Assembly (NCBI RefSeq): GCF_023856365.1
Contig: NW_026042722.1
Span: forward strand, 1-64,000
DNA from: Brienomyrus brachyistius
Lineage: Eukaryota; Chordata; Actinopteri; Osteoglossiformes; Mormyridae
Length of the DNA: 64,000 nt
Direction: 5' to 3'
This document shows, piece after piece, positions 50,722 through 63,203 of this stretch. Numbering within the stretch: position 1 is the stretch's first letter; every line of letters starts with the position of its first letter. The notes under the pieces were generated by a model. It was not told where the DNA came from, ran no database searches, and saw only the letters and a list, made by a program, of their open reading frames with translations. A program made the translations under genes and the position numbers.

Positions 50722-52280
50722 GTCATGGACATGCATCCCGTCCAGGGTGTCCCCCAGCCCTGTGCGCTGTGATGGACTGGCATCCCATCCAGGGTGTACC
50801 CCAGCCCCGTGCCCTGTGATGGACTGGCAACCCGTCCAGGGAGTCCCCCAGCCCTGTGCCCTGCGATGGACAGGCATCCCGTCCAGGCTGTACCTCAGCC
50901 CTGTGCCCTGCGATGGACTAGCATCACATCCAGGCTGTACCCCAGCCCTGTGCCCTGTGATGGACTGGCATCCCGTGCAGGGAGTCCCACAGCCCTGTGC
51001 CTTACGATGGATTGGCATCCCGTCCAGGATGTATCCCAGCCCTCTGCCCTGTGATGGACTGGCATCCCATCCAGGGTGTACCCCAGTCCAGTGCCCTGTG
51101 ATGGACTGGCAACCCGTCCAGGGAGTCCCCCAGCCCTGTGCCTTGCGATGGACAGGCATCCAGTCCAGACTGTACCTCAGCCCTGTGCCCTGCGATGGAC
51201 TGGCATCCCATCCAGGCTGTACCCCAGCCCTGTGTCCTGTGATGGTCTGGCATCCCATCCAGGTTGTTACCCAGCACCGTGCCCTGCGATGGACTGGCAT
51301 CCCGTCCAGGTTGTACCCCAGTACCCTGCCCTGCGATGGACTGGCATCCCGTCCAGGGTGTCCCTCAGCCCTGTGCCCTGCGATGGACAGGCATCCCTTC
51401 CAGGCTGTACCCTGTGCCCTGTGATGGACTGGCATCCCGTCCAGGGTGTCCCCCAGCCCCGCGCCCTGTGATGGACTGGCATCCTGTCCAGGCTGTACCC
51501 CTGCCCTGTGCCCTGCGATGGACTGGTATCCCATCCAGGCTGTTCCCAGTGCCCTGTGATGGACTGGCATCGCGTCCAGGCTCTAGCTCAGCCCCATGCC
51601 CTGTAATGGACTGGCATCCCATCCAGGCTGAACCCTCTGCCCTGTGATGGACGGGCATTCCATCTAAGCTGTAACCCAGCCCTGTGCCCTGTCATGGACT
51701 GGCATCCCAATCCAGGGTGTCCCCCAGCCCCGTGCACTGTGATGGACTTGCATTCCATCCAGGCTGTACCCTGTGCCCTGTGATGCACTGGCATCCCGTC
51801 CAGGGTGTCACCCAGCCCTGTGCCCTGCGATGGACAGGCATCCCGTCCAGGCTGTACCCCAGCCCTGTGCCCTGCGATGGACTGGCATCCCATCCAGGCT
51901 GTACCCCAGCCCTGTGCCCTGTTATGGACTGGCATCCCGTGCAGGGTGTCCCACATCCCTGTGCCCTGCGATGGACTGGCCTCCCGTCCAGGGTGTCCCC
52001 CAGCCCCGTGCCCTGCGATGGACCGGAATCCCATCCAGGCTGTCCATCAGCCCTGTGCCCTGCGATGGACTGGAATCCCATCCAGGCTGTACCCTGTGCC
52101 TTGCGATGGACTGGTATCCCGTCCAGGCTGTAACCCAGCCCTGTGCCCTTTGATGCACTGGCATCCCTTCCAGGCTGTACCCTGTGCCCTGTGATGGACT
52201 GGCATCCCGTCCAGGGTGTCCCCTAACCCCGCGCCCTGTGATGGACTGGCATCCTGTCCAGGCTGTACCCCAGACCTGTG
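50722..52280 (+). repeat. 2,842-bp higher-order repeat, copy 2, seven monomers shorter
   Basis: After about 51,617 the landmarks are 2,525 bp instead of 2,842 bp from copy 1. The difference of 317 bp equals five 47-bp plus two 41-bp monomers, which is exactly what I count in the extra stretch of copy 1. One extra A occurs near 51,711 (CATCCCAATCCAGG). The order leaves the unit near 52,280, where a monomer with GATGTACTGG joins a CTGTACCCTGTGCC unit. Confidence 0.78.
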
Positions 52281-53826
52281 CCCTGCGATGTACTGGCATC
52301 CCATCCAGGCTGTACCCTGTGCCTTGCGATGGACTGGTATCCCGTCCAGGCTGTACCCCAGCACTGTGCCCTGCGATGGACTGGCATCCCGTCCAGGGTG
52401 TCCCCCAGCCCCGTGCCCTGTGATGGACTGGCATCCCATCCAGGCTGTACCCTGTGCCCTGTGATGCACTGGCATCCCGTCCAGGGTGTCCCCCATCCCT
52501 GTACCCTGCGATCGACTGGCATCCCGTCCAGGGTGTACCCCAACCCTGTGCCCTGTGATGGACTGGCATCCCATCCAGGGTGTCCCCCAGCCCTGTGCCC
52601 TGTGATGGACTGGCGTCCCATCCAGGGTGTCCCCCAGCCATGTTCCCTGCGAAGGACTGGCAACCCATCCAGGGTGTCCCCCAGCCCCGTGCCCTGCGAT
52701 GGACCGGAATCCCATCCAGGCTGTCCCCCAGCCCCGTGCCCTGCGATGGACCGGAATCCCATCCAGGCTGTCCCTCAACCCTGTGCCCTGCGATGGACTG
52801 GCATCCCATCCAGGCTGTACCCTGTGCCTTGCGATGGACTGGCATCGCATCCAGGCTGTACCCCAGCCCTGTGCCCTGTGATGGACTGGCATCCCGTGCA
52901 GGGTGTCCCACAGCCCTGTGCCCTGCGATGGACTGGCCTCCCGTCCAGGGTGTCCCACAGCCCTGTGCCTTGCGATGGATTGGCATCCCGTCCAGGATGT
53001 ATCCCAGCCCTCTGCCCTGCGATGGACTGGCATCCCATCCAGGGTGTCCCCCAGCCCCGTGCCCTGTGATGGACTGGCATTCCATCCAGGCTGTACCCTG
53101 TGCCCTGTGATGCACTGGCATCCCGTCCAGGGTGTCCCCCAGCCCCGTGCCCTGTGATGGACTGGAAACCCGTCCAGGGAGTCTCCCAGCCCTGTGCCCT
53201 GCGATGGACAGGAATCCCGTCCAGGCTGTACCTCAGCCCTGTGCCCTGCGATGGACTGGCATCCCATCCAGGCTGTACCCCAGCCCTGTGCCCTGTGATG
53301 GACTGGCATCCCGTGCAGGGTGTCCCACAGCCCTGTACCTTGCGATGGATTGGCATCCCATCCAGGATATATCCCAGCCCTCTGCCCTGCGATGGACTGG
53401 CATCCCATCTAAGCTGTAACCCAGCCCTGTGCCCTGTCATGGACTGGCATCCCATCCAGGGTGTCCCCCAGCCCCGTGCCCTGTGATGGACTTGCATTCC
53501 ATCCAGGCTGTACCCTGTGCCCTGTGATGCACTGGCATCCCGTCCAGGGTGTCCCCCAGCCCTGTGCCCTGTGATGGACTGGCATCCCGTCCAGGGTGTC
53601 ACCCAGCCCTGTGCCCTGCGATGGACAGGCATCCGGTCCAGGCTGTACCCCAGCCCTGTGCCCTGCGATGGACTGGCATCCCATCCAGGCTGTACCCCAG
53701 CCCTGTGCCCTGTGATGGACTGGCATCCCGTGCAGGGTGTCCCACATCCCTGTGCCCTGCGATGGACTGGCCTCCGGTCCAGGGTGTCCCCCAGCCCTGT
53801 GCCCTGCGATGGACCGGAATCCCATC
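52281..53826 (+). repeat. Mosaic block, largely repeating 28,300-29,124
   Basis: The region holds the paired GATGGACCGG monomers (52,698 and 52,745), the GGCCTCCCGTCCAGG monomers and a GATGGACTGGAAACCC monomer near 53,155. Most of it matches the 28.3-29.1 kb mosaic, at 24,285 bp on the left and 24,702 bp on the right of a nine-monomer (417-bp) difference. Near 52,630 it also shares GCGAAGGACTGG with the 5.5-kb family. Confidence 0.72.
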
Positions 53827-56038
53827 CAGGCTGTCCCTCAGCCCTGTGCCCTGCGATGGACTGGCATCCCATCCATGCTGTACCCTGTGCCTTGCGATGG
53901 ACTGGTATCCCGTCCAGGTTGTACCCCAGCACCCTGCCCTGCGATGGACTGGCATCCCGTCCAGGGTGTCCCTCAGCCCTGTGCCTTGCGATGGACTGGC
54001 ATCCCTTCCAGGCTGTACCCTGTGCCCTCTGATGGACTGGCATCCCGTCCAGGGTGTTTCCCAACCCCGCGCCCTGTGATGGACTGGCATCCTGTCCAGG
54101 CTGTACCCCAGACCTGTGCCCTGCGATGGACTGGCATCACATCCAGGCTGTTCCCAGTGCCCTGTGATGGACTGGCATCCCGTCCAGGCTGTACCCCAGC
54201 CCTGTGCCCTGTGATACACTGGCATCCCGTGCAGGGTGTCCCACAGCCCTGTGCCCTGCGATGGACTGGTATCCCATCCAGGTTGTACCCCAGCCCTTTG
54301 CACTGTGATGGACTGGCACCCCGTGCAGGTTGTACCCCAGCACCCTGCCCTGCGATGGACTGGCATCCCGTCCAGGGTGTCCCTCAGCCCTGTGCCCTGC
54401 GATGGACTGGCATCCCGTCCAGGGTGTCACCCAGCCCTGTGATGGACTAGCATCCCGTCCAGGGTGTCCCCCAGCCCCGCGCCCTGTGATGGACTGGCAT
54501 CCTGTCCAGGCTGTACCCCAGACCTGTGCCCTGCGATGGACTGGCATCCCATCCAGGCTGTTCCCAGTGCCCTGTGATGGACTGGAATCCCGTCCAGGCT
54601 GTACCCCAGCCCTGTGCCCTGTGATAGACTGGCATCCCGTCCAGGGTGTCCCCCAGCCCCGTGCCCTGTGATGGACTGGCATCGCATCCAGGCTGTACCC
54701 TGTGCCCTGTGATGCACTGGCATCCCGTCCAGGGTGTCCATCAGCCCTGTGCCCGATGATGGGCTGGCATCCCGGCCAGGCTGTACCCCTAGCCCTGTGC
54801 CCTGTGATGGAGTGGCATCCCATCCAGGGTGTCCCCCCTGCCCTGTGCCCTGTGATGGACTGGCATCCCGTCCAGGCTGTACCCCAGCCCTGTGCCCTGT
54901 GATGGACTGGCATCCCATGCAGGCTGTTCCCAGTGCCCTGTGATGGACTGGCATCCCATCCAGGATGTACCCCAGCCCTGTGCCCTGTGATGGACTGGCA
55001 TCCCATGCAGGTTGTCCCAAAGCCCTGTGCCATGCGATGGACTGGCATCCCATCCAGGGTGTCCCCCAGCCCTGTGCCCTGCGATGGACTGGCATCCCAT
55101 CCAGGCTGTACCCCAGCCCTGTGCCCAGTGATGGACTGGCATCCCATCCAGGTTGTTACCCAGCACCGTGCCCTGCGATGGACTGGCATCCCGTCCAGGT
55201 TGTACCCCAGCACCCTGCCCTGCGATGGACTGGCATCCCGTCCAGGGTGTCCCTCAGCCCTGTGCCCTGCGATGGACTGGCATCCCTTCCAGGCTGTACC
55301 CTGTGCCCTCTGATGGACTTGCATCCCGTCCAGGGTGTCCCCCAACCCCGCGCCCTGTGATGGACTGGCATCCTGTCCAGGCTGTACCCCAGACCTGTGC
55401 CCTGCGATGGACTGGCATCCCATCCAGGCTGTTCCCAGTGCCCTGTGATGGACTGGCATCCCGTCCAGGCTGTACCCCAGCCCTGTGCCCTGTGATAGAC
55501 TGGCATCCCATGCAGGGTGTCCCACAGCCCTGTGCCCTGCGATGGACTGGCATCCCATCCAGGTTGTACCCCAGCCCTGTGCCCTGTGATGGACTGGCAT
55601 CCCGTGCAGGGTGTCCCACAGCCCTGTGCCCTGCGATGGACTGGCATCCCATCAAGGCTGTACCCCAGCCCAGTGCCCTGCGATGGACTGGCATCCCGTC
55701 CAGGGTGTCCCTCAGCCCTGTGCCCTGCAATGGACTGGCATCCCTTCCAGGCTGTACCCTGTGCCCTGTGATGGACTGGCATCCCGTCCAGGGTGTCCCC
55801 CCAGCCCCGCGCCCTGTGATGGACTGTCATCCTATCCAGGCTGTACCCCAGCCCTGTGCCCTGCGATGGACTGGTATCCCATCCAGGCTGTTCCCAGTTC
55901 CCTGTGATGGACTGGCATCGCGTCCAGGCTGTACCTCAGCCCCATGCCCTGTAATGGACTGGCATCCCATCCAGGCTGAACCCTCTGCCCTGTGATGGAC
56001 GGGCATCCCATCTAAGCTGTACCCCAGCCCAGTGCCCT
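53827..56038 (+). repeat. Block copy, matches 29,125-31,334 at about 24,702 bp
   Basis: Variant order and rare landmarks follow 29,125 onward with almost constant spacing. Small differences include extra C in C runs near 54,835 (GTCCCCCCTGCC) and 55,798 (GTCCCCCCAGCC). These homopolymer changes mark the start of the region where one-base indels become more frequent towards 63 kb. Confidence 0.8.
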
Positions 56039-59000
56039 GTCATGGACATGCATCCCGTCCAGGGTGTCCCCCAGCCCTGTGCGCTGTGATGGACTGGCAT
56101 CCCATCCAGGGTGTACCCCAGCCCCGTGCCCTGTGATGGACTGGCAACCCGTCCAGGGAGTCCCCCAGCCCTGTGCCCTGCGATGGACAGGCATCCCGTC
56201 CAGGCTGTACCTCAGCCCTGTGCTCTGCGATGGACTGGCATCCTGTCCAGGCTGTACCCCAGACCTCTGCCTGCGATGGACTGGCATCCCATCCAGGGTG
56301 TCCCCCAGCCCTGTACCCTGTGATGGACTGGCATCCCATCCAGGGTGTCCCCCAGCCCTGTGCCATGCGATGGACTGGCATCCCATCCAGGGTGTCCCCC
56401 AGCCCTGTGCCCTGCGATGGACTGGCATCCAATCCAGGCTGTACCCCAGCCCTGTACCCTGTGATGGACTGGCATCCCATCCAGGTTGTTACCCAGCACC
56501 GTGCCCTGCGATGGACTGGCATCCCGTCCAGGTTGTACCCCAGCATCCTGCCCTGCGATGGACTGGCATCCCGTCCAGGGTGTCCCTCAGCCCTGTGCCC
56601 TGCGATGGACTGGCATCCCGTCCAGGGTGTCCCCCAGCCCCGTGCCCTGTGATGGACTGGCATCGCATCCAGGCTGTACCCTGTGCCCTGTGATGCACTG
56701 GCATCCCGTCCAGGGTGTCGATCAGCCCTGTGCCCGATGATGGGCTGGCATCCCGGCCAGGCTGTACCACTAGCCCTCTGCCCTGTGATGGAGTGGCATC
56801 CCATCCAGGGTGTCCCCCTGCCCTGTGCCCTGTGATGGACTGGCATCCCGTACAGGCTGTACCCCAACCCTGTGCCCTGCGTTGGACTGGCATCCCATCC
56901 AGGCTGTTCCCAGTGCCCTGTGATGGACTGGCATCCCGTCCAGGCTGTACCCCAGCCCTGTGCCCTGTGATGGACTGGCATCCCATGCAGGTTGTCCCAC
57001 AGCCCTGTGCCCTGCTATGGACTGGTATCCCATCTAGGTTGTTACCCAGCACCGTGCCCTGCGATGGACTGGCATCCCGTCTAGGTTGTACCCCAGCACC
57101 CTGCCCTGCGATGGACTGGCATCTCGTCCAGGGTGTCCCTCAGCCCTGTGCCCTGCGATGGACTGGCATCCCTTCCAGGCTGTACCCTGTGCCCTGTGAT
57201 GGACTGGCATCCCGTCCATGGTGTCCCCCAACCCCGCGCCCTGTGATGGACTGGCATCCTGTCCAGGCTGTACCTCAGACCTGTGCCCTGCGATGGACTG
57301 GCATCCCATCCAGGCTGTTCCCAGTGCCCTGTGATGGACTGGCATCCCGTCCAGGCTGTACCCCAGCCCTGTGCCCTGTGATAGACTGGCATCCCGTGCA
57401 GGGTGTCCCACAGCCCTGTGCCCTGCGATGGACTGGCATCCCGTCCAGGGTGTCCCCCAGCCGCGTGCCCTGTGATGGACTGGCATCCCATCCAGGCTGT
57501 ACCCTGTGCCCTGTGATGCACTGGCATCCCGTCCAGGGTTTCCCACAGCCCTGTGCCCTGCGATGGACTGGCATCCCGTCCAGGGTGTACCCCAGCCCTG
57601 TGCCCTGTGATGGACTGGCATCCCATCCAGGGTGTCCCCCAGCCCTGTGCCCTGTGATGGACTGGCATCCCATCCAGGGTGTCCCCCAGCCATGTGCCCT
57701 GCGAAGTACTGGCATCCCATCCAGGGTGTACCCCAGCCCCGTGCCCTGTGATGGACTGGCATCCCATCTAGGGTGTACCCCAGCCCCGTGCCCTGTGATG
57801 GACTGGCAACCCGTCCGGGGAGTCCCCCAGCCCTGTGCCCTGCGATTGACAGGCATCCCGTCCAGGCTGTACCTCAGCCCTGTGCCCTGCGATGGACTGG
57901 CATCCCATCCAGGCTGTACCCCAGCCCTGTGCCCTATGATGGACTGGCATCCCGTGCAGGGTGTCCAACAGCCCTGTGCCTTGCGATGGATTGGCATTCC
58001 GTCCAGGATGTATCCCTGCCCTGTGCCCTGTGATGGACTGGCATCCCGTACAGGCTGTACCCCAACCCTGTGCCCTGCATTGGACTGGTATCCCGTCCAG
58101 GCTGTACCCCAGCCCTGTGCCCTGCGATGTACTGGCATCCCGTCCAGGGTGTCCCCCAGCCCCGTGCCCTGTGATGGACTGGCATCCCATCCAGGCTGTA
58201 CCCTGTGCCCTGTGATGCACTGGCATCCCGTCCAGGGTGTCCATCAGCCCTGTGCCCTATGATGGGCTGGCATCCCGGCCAGGGTGTCCCTCAGCCCTGT
58301 GCCCTGCGATGGACTGGCATCCCATCCAGGGTGTCCCCTAGCCCTGTGCCCTGTGATGGAGTGGCATCCCATCCAGGGTGCCCCCCAGCCCTGTGCCCTG
58401 TGATGTACTGGCATCCTGTCCAGGGTGTCCCCCTGCCCTCTGCCCTGCGATGGACAGGCATCCCGTACAGGCTGTACCCCAGCCCTGTGCCCTGCGTTGG
58501 ACTGGCATCCCATCCAGGCTGTTCCCAGTGCCCTGTGATGGACTGGCATTCTGTCCAGGCTGTACCCCAGCTCTGTGCCCTGTGATGGACTGGCATCCCA
58601 TGCAGGGTGTCCCACAGCCCTGTGCCCTGCAATGGACAGGTATCCCATCCAGGTTGTTACCCAGCACCGTGCCCTTCGATGGACTGGCATCCCTCCAGGT
58701 TGTACCCCAGCACCCTGCCCTGCGATGGACTGGCATCCCGTCCTGGGTGTCCCTCAGCCCTGTGCCCTGCGATGGACTGGCATCCCTTCCAGGCTGTACC
58801 CTGTGCCCTGCGATGGACTGGCATCCCGTCCAGGGTGTCCCTCAGCCCTGTGCCCTGCGATGGACTGGCATCCCTTCCAGGCTGTACCCTGTGCCCTCTG
58901 ATGGACTTGCATCCCGTCCAGGGTGTCCCCCAACCCCGCGCCCTGTGATGGACTGGCATCCTGTCCAGGCTGTACCCCAGACCTGTGCCCTGCGATGGAC

Positions 59001-59626
59001 TGGCATCCCATCCAGGCTGTTCCCAGTGCCCTGTGATGGACTGCCATCCCGTCCAGGCTGTACCCCAGCCCTGTGCCCTGTGATAGACTGGCATCCCATG
59101 CAGGGTGTCCCACAGCCCTGTGCCCTGCGATGGACTGGCATCCCATCCAGGTTGTACCCCAGCCCTGTGCCCTGTGATGGACTGGCATCCCGTGCAGGGT
59201 GTCCCACAGCCCTGTGCCCTGCGATGGACTGGCATCCCATCAAGGCTGTACCCCAGCCCAGTGCCCTGCGATGGACTGGCATCCCGTCCAGGGTGTCCCT
59301 CAGCCCTGTGCCCTGCAATGGACTGGCATCCCTTCCAGGCTGTACCCTGTGCCCTGTGATGGACTGGCATCCCGTCCAGGGTGTCCCCCAGCCCCGCGCC
59401 CTGTGATGGACTGTCATCCTATCCAGGCTGTAACCCCAGCCCTGTGCCCTGCGATGGACTGGTATCCCATCCAGGCTGTTCCCAGTTCCCTGTGATGGAC
59501 TGGCATCGCGTCCAGGCTGTACCTCAGCCCCATGCCCTGTAATGGACTGGCATCCCATCCAGGCTGAACCCTCTGCCCTGTGATGGACGGGCATCCCATC
59601 TAAGCTGTACCCCAGCCCAGTGCCCT
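56039..59626 (+). repeat. 3.59-kb higher-order repeat, extra middle copy (3,588 bp)
   Basis: Starts at GTCATGGACATG 56,039 and is followed by the same word at 59,627. It follows 31,335-34,923 in order. My indel tally against that copy is a lost base near 56,271 (CTCTGCCTGCG), one near 58,692 (CATCCCTCCAGG) and a gained base near 59,432 (GTAACCCCAG), net minus one, as observed. Its right end has CTATCCAGG near 59,419, like 31,133 and 55,831, not CTGTCCAGG as at 34,716 and 62,998. It is therefore an inserted additional unit. Confidence 0.82.
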
Positions 59627-62600
59627 GTCATGGACATGCATCCCGTCCAGGGTGTCCCCCAGCCCTGTGCGCTGTGATGGACTGGCATCCCATCCAGGGT
59701 GTACCCCAGCCCCGTGCCCTGTGATGGACTGGCAACCCGTCCAGGGAGTCCCCCAGCCCTGTGCCCTGCGATGGACAGGCATCCCGTCCAGGCTGTACCT
59801 CAGCCCTGTGCTCTGCGATGGACTGGCATCCTGTCCAGGCTGTACCCTGACCTCTGCCTGCGATGGACTGGCATCCCATCCAGGGTGTCCCCCAGCCCTG
59901 TACCCTGTGATGGACTGGCATCCCATCCAGGGTGTCCCCCAGCCCTGTGCCATGCGATGGACTGGCATCCCATCCAGGGTGTCCCCCAGCCCTGTGCCCT
60001 GCGATGGACTGGCATCCAATCCAGGCTGTACCCCAGCCCTGTACCCTGTGATGGACTGGCATCCCATCCAGGTTGTTACCCAGCACCGTGGCCCTGCGAT
60101 GGACTGGCATCCCGTCCAGGTTGTACCCCAGCATCCTGCCCTGCGATGGACTGGCATCCCGTCCAGGGTGTCCCTCAGCCCTGTGCCCTGCGATGGACTG
60201 GCATCCCGTCCAGGGTGTCCCCCCAGCCCCGTGCCCTGTGATGGACTGGCATCGCATCCAGGCTGTACCCTGTGCCCTGTGATGCCTGGCATCCCGTCCA
60301 GGGTGTCGATCAGCCCTGTGCCCGATGATGGGCTGGCATCCCGGCCAGGCTGTACCACTAGCCCTCTGCCCTGTGATGGAGTGGCATCCCATCCAGGGTG
60401 TCCCCCTGTCCTGTGCCCTGTGATGGACTGGCATCCCGTACAGGCTGTACCCCCAACCCTGTGCCCTGCGTTGGACTGGCATCCCATCCAGGCTGTTCCC
60501 AGTGCCCTGTGATGGACTGGCATCCCGTCCAGGCTGTACCCCAGCCCTGTGCCCTGTGATGGACTGGCATCCCATGCAGGTTGTCCACAGCCCTGTGCCC
60601 TGCGATGGACTGGTATCCCATCTAGGTTGTTACCCAGCACCGTGCCCTGCGATGGATTGGCATCCCGTCTAGGTTGTACCCCAGCACCCTGCCCTGCGAT
60701 GGACTGGCATCTCGTCCAGGTGTCCCTCAGCCCTGTGCCCTGCGATGGACTGGCATCCCTTCCAGGCTGTACCCTGTGCCCTGTGATGGACTGGCATCCC
60801 GTCCATGGTGTCCCCCAACCCCGCGCCCTGTGATGGACTGGCATCCTGTCCAGGCTGTACCTCAGACCTGTGCCCTGCGATGACTGGCATCCCATCCAGG
60901 CTATTCCCAGTGCCCTGTGAGGGACTGGCATCCCGTCCAGGCTGTACCCCAGCCCTGTGCCCTGTGATAGACTGGCATCCCGTGCAGGGTGTCCCACAGC
61001 CCTGTGCCCTGCGATGGACTGGCATCCCGTCCAGGGTGTCCCCCAGCCGCGTGCCCTGTGATGGACTGGCATCCCATCCAGGCTGTACCCTGTGCCCTGT
61101 GATGCACTGGCATCCCGTCCAGGGTTTCCCACAGCCCTGTGCCCTGCGATGGACTGGCATCCCGTCCAGGTGTACCCCAGCCCTGTGCCCTGTGATGGAC
61201 TGGCATCCCATCCAGGGTGTCCCCCAGCCCTGTGCCCTGTGATGGACTGGCATCCCATCCAGGGTGTCCCCCAGCCATGTGCCCTGCGAAGTACTGGCAT
61301 CCCATCCAGGGTGTACCCCAGCCCCGTGCCCTGTGATGACTGGCATCCCATCTAGGGTGTACCCCAGCCCCGTGCCCTGTGATGGACTGGCAACCCGTCC
61401 GGGGAGTCCCCCAGCCCTGTGCCCTGCGATTGACAGGCATCCCGTCCAGCTGTACCTCAGCCCTGTGCCCTGCGATGGACTGGCATCCCATCCAGGCTGT
61501 ACCCCAGCCCTGTGCCCTATGATGGACTGGCATCCGTGCAGGGTGTCCAACAGCCCTGTGCCTTGCGATGGATTGGCATTCCGTCCAGGATGTATCCCTG
61601 CCCTGTGCCCTGTGATGGACTGGCATCCCGTACAGGCTGTACCCCAACCCTGTGCCCTGCATTGGACTGGTATCCCGTCCAGGCTGTACCCCAGCCCTGT
61701 GCCCTGCGATGTACTGGCATCCCGTCCAGGGTGTCCCCCAGCCCCGTGCCCTGTGATGGACTGGCATCCCATCCAGGCTGTACCCTGTGCCCTGTGATGC
61801 ACTGGCATCCCGTCCAGGGTGTCCATCAGCCCTGTGCCCTATGATGGGCTGGCATCCCGGCCAGGGTGTCCCTCAGCCCTGTGCCCTGCGATGGACTGGC
61901 ATCCCATCCAGGGTGTCCCCTAGCCCTGTGCCCTGTGATGGAGTGGCATCCCATCCAGGTGCCCCCAGCCCTGTGCCCTGTGATGTACTGGCATCCTGTC
62001 CAGGGTGTCCCCCCTGCCCTCTGCCCTGCGATGGACAGGCATCCCGTACAGGCTGTACCCCAGCCCTGTGCCCTGCGTTGGACTGGCATCCCATCCAGGC
62101 TGTTCCCAGTGCCCTGTGATGGACTGGCATTCTGTCCAGGCTGTACCCCAGCTCTGTGCCCTGTGATGGACTGGCATCCCATGCAGGGTGTCCCACAGCC
62201 CTGTGCCCTGCAATGGACAGGTATCCCATCCAGGTTGTTACCCAGCACCGTGCCCTTCGATGGACTGGCATCCCGTCCAGGTTGTACCCCAGCACCCTGC
62301 CCTGCGATGGACTGGCATCCGTCCTGGGTGTCCCTCAGCCCTGTGCCCTGCGATGGACTGGCATCCCTTCCAGCTGTACCCTGTGCCCTGCGATGGACTG
62401 GCATCCCGTCCAGGGTGTCCCTCAGCCCTGTGCCCTGCGATGGACTGGCATCCCTTCCAGGCTGTACCCTGTGCCCTCTGATGGACTTGCATCCGTCCAG
62501 GGTGTCCCCCAACCCCGCGCCCTGTGATGGACTGGCATCCTGTCCAGGCTGTACCCCAGACCTGTGCCCTGCGATGGACTGGCATCCCATCCAGGCTGTT

Positions 62601-63203
62601 CCCAGTGCCCTGTGATGGACTGGCATCCCGTCCAGGCTGTACCCCAGCCCTGTGCCCTGTGATAGACTGGCATCCCATGCAGGGTGTCCCACAGCCCTGT
62701 GCCCTGCGATGGACTGGCATCCCATCCAGGTTGTACCCCAGGCCCTGTTCCCTGTGATGGACTGGCATCCCGTGCAGGGTGTCCACAGCCCTGTGCCCTG
62801 CGATGGACTGGCATCCCATCAAGGCTGTACCCCAGCCAGTGCCCTGCGATGGACTGGCATCCCGTCCAGGGTGTCCCTCAGCCCTGTGCCCTGCAATGGA
62901 CTGGCATCCCTTCCAGGCTGTACCCTGTGCCCTGTGATGGACTGGCATCCCGTCCAGGGTGTCCCCCAGCCCCGCGCCCTGTGATGGACTGTCATCCTGT
63001 CCAGGCTGTACCCCAGCCCTGTGCCCTGCGATGGACTGGTATCCCATCCAGGCTGTTCCCAGTTCCCTGTGATGGACTGGCATCGCGTCCAGGCTGTACC
63101 TCAGCCCCATGCCCTGTAATGGACTGGCATCCCATCCAGGCTGAACCCTCTGCCCTGTGATGGACGGGCATCCCATCTAAGCTGTACCCCAGCCCAGTGC
63201 CCT
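59627..63203 (+). repeat. 3.59-kb higher-order repeat, indel-rich copy (3,577 bp)
   Basis: This copy keeps the monomer order of 31,335-34,923 but carries about 22 single-base indels, mostly one base lost from G or C runs: near 60,286, 60,584, 60,719, 60,881, 61,170, 61,338, 61,449, 61,534, 61,960, 62,320, 62,373, 62,493, 62,783 and 62,836. Gains lie near 60,091, 60,222, 60,452, 62,010 and 62,742. My tally of 17 losses and 5 gains gives net minus 12, which equals 3,577 against 3,589 bp. It is either poorly polished assembly or an older copy; the homopolymer bias favours the former. Confidence 0.82.

Noticed and set aside
59600..61351. Longest open frame, 583 codons on the minus strand (others: 563 codons minus at 311-2,002; 515 codons plus at 32,012-33,559 and 56,715-58,262)
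   Set aside because: These frames consist only of the 47-residue periodic translation of the satellite, overlap open frames on the other strand and in other phases, begin at arbitrary repeat-internal start codons and end at variable CGA/TGA sites. The longest one crosses the indel-rich stretch, where one-base shifts create it. No signal peptide, domain or codon preference supports a gene.
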